Positions 54,333-62,586 of a stretch of 64,000 bases of DNA are shown piece after piece (the first letter of the stretch is position 1; each line of letters opens with the position of its first letter). The DNA is taken from contig JAXHTS010000064.1 in NCBI GenBank assembly GCA_034190085.1, forward strand, positions 57,383 to 121,382. Reading direction: 5' to 3'. This DNA comes from Spirochaetota bacterium (GTDB taxonomy: Bacteria > Spirochaetota > UBA4802 > JAFGDQ01). A model generated the notes under the pieces. That model ran no database searches, was not told the origin of the DNA, and worked only from the letters and a program-made list of their open reading frames with translations. A program made the translations under genes and the position numbers.

Positions 54333-55568
54333 TTATACCCTCTCAACCACAGTAGCAATGCCAACACCACCGCCACCGCACATCATCTGAAGTCCAGCCT
54401 TGCCGTTAGTGCGTCTCAGGTGATGGACCATTTCTGCGAAATAGACAACTCCCGACGCTCCGATCGGATGACCTAACGCTACTGCCCCGCCGGTAGGATT
54501 TTGGCGTGGATCAAAGCGATCATACCCCAGATCATCAGCGAATTGAAGAAGCGGCGAGACAAACGCCTCATTGGGCTCGATTACGTCAATTTTATCAATT
54601 GTTAATCCAGCGCGCTTAAGGGCCTTTCGCGAGGCCTCTATCGGCGCTAGAAGCATTGGCACTGGCTCGCCTCCTGAGTTAGCACAGGATGATATTCTGC
54701 AGATTGGCTCCAATCCTAGCTGCTCAGCCTTATCAGCGCTCATAATTATTGCAGCAGCGGCTCCATCCACTATTTGTGAGGAATTTCCTGCTGTGACCAT
54801 GCCACTCTCCTTAAAGGGTGTTGGAAGCTTGCCAAGATCCTTAAGAAAGGTATCAGGATCATCCACCGCCTTCTCGCGATATGTTTCATCCTTTTCAACT
54901 CGCCTCTTCTCACCTTCCCATTCAAACTCAAAGGGAATGATGAGTTCAGCATGCCATCCCTTGCGGGCAGCCTCGGTTGCCTTCTGCATACTCCACATCC
55001 CCCACCTGTCAAGCTCCTCTCTTGTATGGCCCTGATCTTCGGAAATCATCTCAGCGCACAAACCCTGTGGAACAGCCATACCACCCTCCTCAAAGCGGGG
55101 TGTCATGCGCACAGGATAATTCGCCAGCATCGCAGCCTGAACATCGGAACCCATGGGATAATGAGACATCAATTCCACACCCCCTGCCACAACGATGTCA
55201 CCCTCGCCGAGCATAACCTCATGTGATGCCATCTGTATGGCCTTGAGCCCTGCATTACAGTACTGATTGACTGTACAGGCCGCGGCTTCCTTGGGTATCC
55301 CGGACAGAAGTCCAACCACACGACCGATGTTGATAGCCTGCTCGCCAATCTGGCTTAAGCAACCCACAATTACATTCTCAATCTCTATTTCATCAAATTT
55401 ACTGGATTTTGCGTGTACTCGATCAAGCAAACCACGAATAGTATTAGACAATAGATCCTGTGCTGATGCCTGACAAAGCTGACCATTCTTCTTCATCCCA
55501 TCCCTTCCTGATTTTCCGATAGGGGAACGGACCACATCAATTACTACCGCTTCTCTTAGTTTTGCCAT
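54333..55568 (-). CDS. Acetyl-CoA C-acyltransferase (thiolase, FadA/AtoB type)
   Basis: 411 residues. All three thiolase motifs are present: the acyl Cys in TVNQYCNAGLKAIQMA (about 96), NEAF and GHPIGASG with the catalytic His, and the second Cys in MMCGGGGVGIATV at the C-terminus. Cleaves 3-oxoacyl-CoA with CoA in beta-oxidation, or condenses two acetyl-CoA in reverse. The form NQYCNAG differs from the usual NRLCGSG and suggests a sub-branch with its own chain-length preference. AAGGGAG precedes the ATG. Single gene with its own terminator; distinct from the SCP2-type thiolase at 36550-37761. Confidence 0.93.
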   Translation of the reverse strand: MAKLREAVVIDVVRSPIGKSGRDGMKKNGQLCQASAQDLLSNTIRGLLDRVHAKSSKFDEIEIENVIVGCLSQIGEQAINIGRVVGLLSGIPKEAAACTVNQYCNAGLKAIQMASHEVMLGEGDIVVAGGVELMSHYPMGSDVQAAMLANYPVRMTPRFEEGGMAVPQGLCAEMISEDQGHTREELDRWGMWSMQKATEAARKGWHAELIIPFEFEWEGEKRRVEKDETYREKAVDDPDTFLKDLGKLPTPFKESGMVTAGNSSQIVDGAAAAIIMSADKAEQLGLEPICRISSCANSGGEPVPMLLAPIEASRKALKRAGLTIDKIDVIEPNEAFVSPLLQFADDLGYDRFDPRQNPTGGAVALGHPIGASGVVYFAEMVHHLRRTNGKAGLQMMCGGGGVGIATVVERV

Positions 55569-56316
55569 AGTTTATCTCCCTTAAATTATTACTTATTATT
55601 TATCTATCTACTCTAATCAAATAATTCAAATTGACCAATCAGATTATACTATATGGAATAAAAATCCTTTAAACGATAATTAGCAGATAATGCATTTAAT
55701 CCAATCCATATAGAATAACTCATCCAAGATCTAATTATGTCCGGCAATAAAATCTTGATAAAAATTTTCTCTATAGAGTTAACCGGAAGAAGGAAATAAT
55801 ATTGATTAAGTAGAATAATGTATAATTACCCATGTTTAGGGCAAAATACAAATATGACATGGATATTTGGATGTCAAGTATAAAATATCATCGCCATCTA
55901 CAATATATTTATTCTCATTCAAGCCCTTCAACATCTTATTAGCATATATAACATCCCCCAAAAGAGCGAATTGTAAGTTTAAAGCTTGGGGATTAACTAA
56001 CATTTTATACTGAATTTAAATAACTATCAAAACAAATCAAAAAAGAAGCTTTTATTATTTTAATAAAAGCGCCAACTTACTTGACACACTGCATTCCTTC
56101 ATAATAAAGGTTATTATTAATAAAACCTTAAGGTATAAAAATAGACGAGCAGGGTTTCTAAGAAATCAATTTATAACCCTTAGATCCAAGAGATGTAATA
56201 GGGCTGAGAGTTGAAGTATTATACTACTTCAACGCAATATTAAAGAAGGACCATAGCGCTTATAGGGAAGTAACGCATATATACCATGTTTTGAATAATC
56301 CTTTCATGAGGCAGGG
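55569..56316. other. 748-bp AT-rich divergent intergenic region
   Basis: No gene seen. It contains a perfect 9-bp stem with a five-base loop at 56048-56070 (GCTTTTATT / AATAAAAGC) and, just right of it, a TTGACA box near 56090 without a well-placed -10 box. Confidence 0.4.
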
Positions 56317-57003
56317 ATGAAGATATTTGCCATTAGCGATGTACATAGCTGTACAAAGGCATTTGAATCAGCTTCCGAATTGATGTATGATTCTGATATT
56401 ATAATCATCTCCGGTGATTTGACCAAAAAGGGCACAAGAAAAGAGGCATTGGAGGTATTGAGTCACATTGAAAGACATAATAACAACATCATAGCTGTTC
56501 ATGGAAATATTGATAGATCTGAGGTAATGGATATTCTTGAGGAGAAGGGATACAATCTGCATGAACGAGGAAGGGTAATAAAAGGGATTGGTTTCTTTGG
56601 TGTTGGAGGATCTAGCCCAACTCCGATTAACACGCCAACAGAGTATAGTGAAGAAAAAATAATGGAATTTCTAAAAAAGGGATATGATGTAGTTAAGGAT
56701 ACAAATACAACCATCCTTGTTACCCATGCCCCGCCAAGATGGACAAGGGACAGAACCTTTATGGGATTAAGGGGGGGAAGCAAAAGTGTAAATAAATTTA
56801 TGCGTAAAAATCCCATTGATCTTTGCATTGCAGGACATATTCATGAGGCGGATGGGGTAGAGAATCTCGATTTTGGAATAGTAGCCAACCCAGGAAGCTT
56901 TAAAAGGGGCAAGTTCCTCACAATAGATATAGACGAGAGTATATCAATTCAACGAGGAAAGATAAAATATAATAACATAACAATCCATCCTCACTGCTAT
57001 TGA
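56317..57003 (+). CDS. Calcineurin-like metallophosphoesterase
   Basis: 228 residues. Two-metal phosphoesterase fold: DVHS (8-11) in MKIFAISDVHSCTKAFES, GD in IIIISGDLTKKG, GNID in IIAVHGNIDRSE, TH in TTILVTHAPPRW and GHIH in LCIAGHIHEADG. The NPGSFKRGKF ending is common in YfcE/MJ0936-like enzymes, which split phosphodiesters of unknown natural substrate. Closest in layout to small stand-alone phosphoesterases of archaea and anaerobes. GAGGCAGGG precedes the ATG. No operon partner. Confidence 0.88.
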   Translation: MKIFAISDVHSCTKAFESASELMYDSDIIIISGDLTKKGTRKEALEVLSHIERHNNNIIAVHGNIDRSEVMDILEEKGYNLHERGRVIKGIGFFGVGGSSPTPINTPTEYSEEKIMEFLKKGYDVVKDTNTTILVTHAPPRWTRDRTFMGLRGGSKSVNKFMRKNPIDLCIAGHIHEADGVENLDFGIVANPGSFKRGKFLTIDIDESISIQRGKIKYNNITIHPHCY

Positions 57004-57449
57004 GGCAAGTCGCACTTCTATCACTATTATTCAAATACCCCTTAAACATAATCCTAATCGAAATAATAAGCAACATCCTATTTATATTCCTGAGTCCGCT
57101 TTATAAATGAATAGCAATAATGGACTTGCCCCGATTGACTGCGAATGCAACCCAGATAATGCTGATGGAATATTATAATTCATAGAGATCACAAACCAAT
57201 AATATAAACATTTAAAAAACTAATTGACACTGGGGAATACAAATTCTTAAAGTATTCCATCCATATAATGTGGATATGCATAATAGCTGTAACGAGCATG
57301 TTAATCATCCCAAGGATATATCTTTATAAGATTATCATTTAATTTGCTTTATATTAGACCAAATGATATAATTTTATCAACAATATAGACTGTTTGAGCA
57401 AATTGAAAATATTCACAATACATTAACATGATGACAAATAGGAAAACGA
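57004..57449. other. 446-bp intergenic region upstream of valS
   Basis: AT-rich. A TTGACA at about 57224-57229 could be a -35 box, but the -10 region is poor. I looked for T-box features (specifier stem, conserved AGGGTGG block) and found none. Confidence 0.35.
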
Positions 57450-60095
57450 ATGGAACTCTCTTCTTCTTATGATCCAAAGCTTGTTGAAGATAAATGGTAC
57501 CAGATATGGGAAGAGGAAGGACTCTTTCATGCCTTAGAGGATGATGAGCTTGAATCCTTTTCAATAGTTATTCCCCCTCCAAATGTAACAGGAAGCCTCC
57601 ACCTTGGACATGCCTTAAACAATACCCTGCAGGATATTATTATTCGATGGCAGAGGATGCAAAGGAAATCGACTCTCTGGATGCCGGGGATGGATCATGC
57701 CGGTATTGCTACCCAGAATGTGGTTGAAAGGCTGCTCCATCAAGAGCAAAAGACAAAACATAAAATCGGAAGGGATGCTTTTGTAAAGAGGGTATGGGAA
57801 TGGAAGGAACACTCGGGGGGACAGATAAAGGAGCAGCTCAAAAGACTGGGTGCGTCCCTTGACTGGGAAAGGGAGAGGTTTACCTTAGATGAGGGACTCT
57901 CCAAGGCCGTAAGGAGGGTATTTGTAACCCTATACAATGAAGACCTCATATATCAGGGATATAGAATCATTAACTGGTGTCCCCGTTGTGGAACAGCCCT
58001 CTCTGATATTGAGACGGAATATCATGAGATACAGGGGAAACTCTACTATATTGCCTACCCTTTAGTTGACACCAACGAGACAATTGATATAGCCACAACA
58101 AGGCCAGAAACCATGTTGGGCGACACCGGCATAGCGGTTAATCCCGGGGACAATAGATACAAACACCTGATCGGCAAAAATGTCCTTCTTCCATTGATGA
58201 ATAGGGAAATTCCAATATTTGCAGACAGCTATGTTGATAAGGAATTCGGCACTGGATTGGTTAAGGTGACCCCTGCTCATGATCCAAATGACTTCGAGAT
58301 GGGACAAAGACATGGCCTTGAAGAGATCAACATTCTGGATAAGAATGGAGATATCAATGATAATGGCGGGCAATATTCGGGATTATCTCGATTTGAGGCA
58401 AGGGATAGGATTGTTGAGGATCTGAGGAAAGAGGGACAACTTGTAAAAATAGAAGATTACAATCACTCAGTTGGTCATTGCTACAGGTGCCATACAGTCA
58501 TTGAGCCATACCTATCGAAACAGTGGTTTGTAAAGATAAAACCGATAGCCAAGGAGGCGATAAGGGCAGTAGAAGATGGCAGAATACGCTTTGTTCCCCA
58601 AAACTGGGAGAAGACCTACTTTGAATGGATGCATAACATCCGGGATTGGTGCATTTCCAGGCAACTCTGGTGGGGGCATCGGATACCCGCATTTTACTGC
58701 AGTTCCTGTGAAAATATTATTGTATCGATGGAGGATCCTGAAAAATGCGATAAATGCGGCTCAATGGACATTTACCAGGATGAGGATGTTCTGGATACCT
58801 GGTTTTCCTCAGCGTTATGGCCATTCTCCACCCTTGGATGGCCGGAGATTACTCCCGCACTAGAGAAGTATTATCCTACAAATGTCTTAGTGACCAGCTT
58901 TGATATCATATTTTTCTGGGTCGCGCGAATGATTATGATGGGATTAAAATTTATGGGTGATGTGCCCTTCCATGACGTATATATTCACGCCCTCATCAGG
59001 GATGAGCATGGCAACAAGATGAGCAAGTCCAAGGGCAATGTTATTGATCCCATAATAATGATGGATAAATACGGAACTGACGCCCTCAGATTCACATTGG
59101 CGGTTCTGGCGGCACAGGGAAGGGATATCATACTATCTGAAAAACGCATCGAAGGGTATAGCGCCTTCTGCAACAAGATATGGAATGCCACCAGATTCAT
59201 CCTAATAAATCTGGGTGAGGGCTTCAAGCCAGAGGGAATTGATGTAGGGACTTTAAACAATTTTGACAAATGGATATTGCATCGTTTGAATATTGTTATA
59301 GATAATATAACCACAGCATTTGCAGAATATAAATTTAACGAGGCTGCCCAGACAATTTATGAGTTCTGGTGGCATGAGTTCTGTGATTGGTACATAGAGC
59401 TGACCAAATCTAGACTATACTCAGAGGATAATACACAGATTGACTCCGTCAATGCGGCCAAGCAGGTATTATATCACGTTTTAACAAATTCGATCATACT
59501 ATTACACCCCTTTATGCCCTATATTACTGAAGAGATATGGAGCAAAATATCCAATTCCTCAAAAAAGAGGATTGCCATATCCGACTGGCCTGAGATCAAT
59601 GAAGAATATAATTTTCATAAGGCATCGGAAGAAACCGATATCTTTAAAGAGATAGTTTACAAAATAAGGAATATTCGAGGAGAGATGAATATTCCCCCGG
59701 ACAGGAGGGCAACCGTTATCTTTAAAACGAAGAGTCAGGGATTGATCTCCCTGATAAAGCGTGATCAGATAAACCTGAAGGCGCTCGCCAAGGTGGAAGA
59801 GATAATTATAAAAGAAGATTATAATCCTGAAAGGACTGACGCCATAGCTGTTTTGCATAATGCTGAACTGTTTATTCCACTAAAAGAGCTTATTGATATA
59901 GAGAGGGAGAGGGCCCGGATCGAAAAAGAGATAATTAAAATTACTTCAAATCTTGATAAAATGGGAAAGAAGTTATCAAATAATAACTTTCTACAAAAGG
60001 CTCCTGAAAATATTATTTTGAAAGAAAAAAAGAAGATGGAAGAGTCTGAGTCGCTCCTTTCCAAGCTGAAGGAGAGTTTAGCCAAACTCCCCTAG
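57450..60095 (+). CDS. valS: Valyl-tRNA synthetase
   Basis: 881 residues, full length. Charges tRNA-Val. Class I motifs: HIGH as LHLGH in PPPNVTGSLHLGHALNN (about 42-56) and KMSKS in GNKMSKSKGNVIDP (about 525). The editing domain (about 150-350) includes TTRPETMLGDTGIAVNP and FGTGLVKVTPAHDPNDFEMG. Zinc-ribbon-like CPRCG and CYRCH motifs, and CSSCENIIV with CDKCG, occur within the insertion. The valine-specific C-terminal coiled coil occupies the last 70 residues (LKELIDIERERARIEKEI). Monocistronic as far as seen. Confidence 0.97.
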   Translation: MELSSSYDPKLVEDKWYQIWEEEGLFHALEDDELESFSIVIPPPNVTGSLHLGHALNNTLQDIIIRWQRMQRKSTLWMPGMDHAGIATQNVVERLLHQEQKTKHKIGRDAFVKRVWEWKEHSGGQIKEQLKRLGASLDWERERFTLDEGLSKAVRRVFVTLYNEDLIYQGYRIINWCPRCGTALSDIETEYHEIQGKLYYIAYPLVDTNETIDIATTRPETMLGDTGIAVNPGDNRYKHLIGKNVLLPLMNREIPIFADSYVDKEFGTGLVKVTPAHDPNDFEMGQRHGLEEINILDKNGDINDNGGQYSGLSRFEARDRIVEDLRKEGQLVKIEDYNHSVGHCYRCHTVIEPYLSKQWFVKIKPIAKEAIRAVEDGRIRFVPQNWEKTYFEWMHNIRDWCISRQLWWGHRIPAFYCSSCENIIVSMEDPEKCDKCGSMDIYQDEDVLDTWFSSALWPFSTLGWPEITPALEKYYPTNVLVTSFDIIFFWVARMIMMGLKFMGDVPFHDVYIHALIRDEHGNKMSKSKGNVIDPIIMMDKYGTDALRFTLAVLAAQGRDIILSEKRIEGYSAFCNKIWNATRFILINLGEGFKPEGIDVGTLNNFDKWILHRLNIVIDNITTAFAEYKFNEAAQTIYEFWWHEFCDWYIELTKSRLYSEDNTQIDSVNAAKQVLYHVLTNSIILLHPFMPYITEEIWSKISNSSKKRIAISDWPEINEEYNFHKASEETDIFKEIVYKIRNIRGEMNIPPDRRATVIFKTKSQGLISLIKRDQINLKALAKVEEIIIKEDYNPERTDAIAVLHNAELFIPLKELIDIERERARIEKEIIKITSNLDKMGKKLSNNNFLQKAPENIILKEKKKMEESESLLSKLKESLAKLP

Positions 60096-60128
60096 GTTAG
60101 ATGAATTATAAGCATAATCCCCAGCCAT

Positions 60129-60581
60129 CTATAGAGGATCAGAGGATGCATAATGGCTGAATACTGAGAATAGAATATAGACTGAGGGCACAAAGATATT
60201 AAGATAGTATCCAAAACTGATCTCATGCGGCTCCGCCTTTGTCAACTCGCCAGCAAGCGGAAGATAGATTACCCAGAATAGATAATATACATTCAATAAA
60301 ACTCTAATTAGTACCCTTTTGAGTCCGGAGATAAAAGGAGAGACAAGCATAACAACAATAATGCCCAGCATATAGACAGCCAATGGATTGTTAATGTAAT
60401 AGTATGCGCCGAAGATATAATACCTTGCCACTGGCAGGACAATTGCAATCAAGCCGGGAACTGAATTCAAAAAAATTATCTTTTCCCACAGGCTAATCCC
60501 TTGGAATCGTTCATAACCCCTCTCCAATAACTGAATCAATAAATCAACTAATCTACTAAAGATATTCTTTCTATTTCTCAT
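60129..60581 (-). CDS. Small integral membrane protein of unknown function
   Basis: 150 residues. An amphipathic, basic N-terminus (NIFSRLVDLLIQLLERGYER) is followed by about four hydrophobic segments: IIFLNSVPGLIAIVLPVARY, PLAVYMLGIIVVMLVSPFIS, VLLNVYYLFWVIYLPLAG and YYLNIFVPSVYILFSVFSHY. No family recognised. It begins 16 bp after the ATPase stop on the same strand, so the two are likely co-transcribed, although the ribosome site is poor. Confidence 0.6.
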   Translation of the reverse strand: MRNRKNIFSRLVDLLIQLLERGYERFQGISLWEKIIFLNSVPGLIAIVLPVARYYIFGAYYYINNPLAVYMLGIIVVMLVSPFISGLKRVLIRVLLNVYYLFWVIYLPLAGELTKAEPHEISFGYYLNIFVPSVYILFSVFSHYASSDPL

Positions 60582-60597
60582 AGGAGAGTATATTAAC

Positions 60598-62316
60598 TCA
60601 CCCCCTCTGTTTCATGATTATGGTTCTAAGACGATTTATTGCAGCAGCAAGCTCCAATCCCCTGAACTCAACATAGTCCACAACAGGCCTATTGTTTAAC
60701 ACATCCAAACCCTTATTGTCAATATCATCCAATACACATCCAATGATCTCCTTCATGGTCCTCTCCCCATCCATATACTTCCTTGCATAATTTATGGCAT
60801 CACCTATTGCCCTTGTCTGACTGATGTCCACCAACTGTTCTACAGACCCAAGATCAATAGTATTTTCGCCAAAAGCGATGGAATGTAATCCCTTGGAGGA
60901 TATCTTCACCTCCCTTCTGCCCTTGCCTGGATTGATGCTGTGAGATAGGGGGATGCGTTCCGCGATCATTCCAAAGGAATCTCCACCCTCCCCTCTTCTC
61001 TCTGCCCTATACTTATGGGCAATGGCTTGAGCCTCACTGGTCAAATCATTGGGTTTATAATCTACCATACATATAACATAATCCGCCACATCAAAGTAAT
61101 CGCCAGAACCCCCGATTACCAGGATCGACGAAACGCCTAGCTCATTGTAGAGCTGTTTTACCTTATCTATAAAAGGCGTAATAGGCTCCCTATCCTTTAC
61201 AACAAGCTCCTGCATTCTATGATCCCTGATCATAAAGTTTGTTGCTGATGTGTCCTCGTCTATGAGGAGGGCCTGACACCCCACCTCCAGAGCCTCAAGT
61301 ATATTGGCCGACTGTGAGGTGCTTCCGCTGGCATCATCAGAGGAAAACCCTGTGGTATCCTTGCCAAAGGGGAGATTGGAAATGAAGGGGGTGATGGAGG
61401 TCTTCTCAATACGACGGCCATCCTCTGCTCTAATCTTTACAGCATAGGGATTGGTTATTACGAATTCCCTGCCGTCACCGGGTATATGATTATATATCCC
61501 CAATTCAATCGCTTTCAGAAGGGTGGATTTGCCGTGATAGCCACCACCAACGATAAGCGTTATTCCCTTTGGAATTCCCATCCCTCTTACCTCACCCCTG
61601 TTAGGGAGCTCTATACTCACGCGCAGGGATTCCGGTGAGTCAAAGGGCACAGACTTTTCCCTCTCTAGGGGACGATCATCCACCCCGCTTCGCCTGGGAA
61701 GGAGAGCTCCATCAGAGATAAAGGCCACAAGATTGAGACTATCCAGCCTATCCCTTATATAATCAGCATCCTCAGCGGTCTCGATGTGTCTATATAACCT
61801 CTCCCTCTCAATCCCTTCAAAGAATAGGGATGATCGAATAATTTGGGGCAGTTCATCGAATATCATGGCGCGTGCATCCCTGCCCGAGATATTCCTTCCA
61901 AATGCGGGAAGTCCCATTAAAATCCTTGCCTCTACAAATTCATCATTCACCAGGAGCGATGTCCGTTCAAGCATCTCCTGCCCGGGCCGATCTATTGAGA
62001 TCAGTCCGCTCTTGCCAGTGCCCCGATTCCCCCTGCTATATCTCCTCGCGGCATCGTAAAACCTCCGAGCAAGAAAATCCCTCAGGGCTATCTCCCTACT
62101 CCTGTTATGATAGGCATCACCAGGGAAACGAGCCCCACACTGCGATACGCGAACCCGAAACCTACTGGGCAAGGCGAAGGGGTCTCCTGATACATGATCA
62201 ATATATAGAATATAATCTTTAAAATCAAAGACATCCTCTATATCCTTATAGGCCTTGTACCCCTTCCCATCAATTTTCTTCAATATATTTTTTAAATCTG
62301 CATCTCTTCTAATCAT
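60598..62316 (-). CDS. Predicted ATPase of the ABC class (COG3044 family)
   Basis: 572 residues. An N-terminal domain of about 240 residues (including FALPSRFRVRVSQCGARFPG) is typical of this family. The ATPase core has Walker A VGGGYHGKSTLLKAIELGIY (about 256-275), a signature-like DDASGSTSQSANILEALEVG, Walker B QALLIDEDTSATNFMIRD, and VIGGSGDYFDVAD before the switch. No membrane segment, so not a transporter. Relatives are soluble and some bind RNA (the trypanosome MRB1590 protein), but the bacterial role is unknown. It is richer in GC and Arg than its neighbours. Precedes the small membrane protein gene. Confidence 0.85.
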   Translation of the reverse strand: MIRRDADLKNILKKIDGKGYKAYKDIEDVFDFKDYILYIDHVSGDPFALPSRFRVRVSQCGARFPGDAYHNRSREIALRDFLARRFYDAARRYSRGNRGTGKSGLISIDRPGQEMLERTSLLVNDEFVEARILMGLPAFGRNISGRDARAMIFDELPQIIRSSLFFEGIERERLYRHIETAEDADYIRDRLDSLNLVAFISDGALLPRRSGVDDRPLEREKSVPFDSPESLRVSIELPNRGEVRGMGIPKGITLIVGGGYHGKSTLLKAIELGIYNHIPGDGREFVITNPYAVKIRAEDGRRIEKTSITPFISNLPFGKDTTGFSSDDASGSTSQSANILEALEVGCQALLIDEDTSATNFMIRDHRMQELVVKDREPITPFIDKVKQLYNELGVSSILVIGGSGDYFDVADYVICMVDYKPNDLTSEAQAIAHKYRAERRGEGGDSFGMIAERIPLSHSINPGKGRREVKISSKGLHSIAFGENTIDLGSVEQLVDISQTRAIGDAINYARKYMDGERTMKEIIGCVLDDIDNKGLDVLNNRPVVDYVEFRGLELAAAINRLRTIIMKQRG

Positions 62317-62387
62317 CCATACTCCATCATCAAATTGGATTTACACTTCCTAAGGGGGGCCTCTTTTGCCGTTAAGGGGATAATCTT

Positions 62388-62554
62388 TGCCCATCATGGG
62401 GCAGGATAAGCGCTCACTATGGACTGCATGTAGCCCTAAGTATGGCGGTTTAGGTCTACTAGGGTGGGATCTGCCCATTCTTGGGCAACCTCTGCCCTAC
62501 CTTGGAGAACCCTTGCCCCAACCAGGGCGAAGAGTGCGGAACCTGGGGCAGGTT
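62388..62554. repeat. Cluster of GC-rich short hairpins (TGCCC...GGGCA family)
   Basis: Four stems are visible: TGCCC/GGGCA at 62388-62403, TGCCCA/TGGGCA at 62472-62487, TTGCCC/GGGCGA at 62513-62530 and AACCTG/CAGGTT at 62540-62554. From 62471 the text is also an imperfect 21-bp tandem repeat beginning CTGCCC, CTGCCC and TTGCCC. The GC content contrasts sharply with the surrounding spacers. It fills most of the 270-bp gap between the ATPase and carboxyltransferase genes. Confidence 0.65.
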
Positions 62555-62586
62555 CCTCAAACCCTCAATTTAAGGATATTTCTCTG

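Noticed and set aside
56090..56120. Sigma-70 promoter for the phosphoesterase gene
   Set aside because: TTGACA is present but the nearest TAATAA box has a 15-base spacer and lies some 200 bases from the gene; not strong enough to list.
57004..57449. T-box riboswitch upstream of valS
   Set aside because: The conserved T-box sequence and terminator/antiterminator pair were not found.
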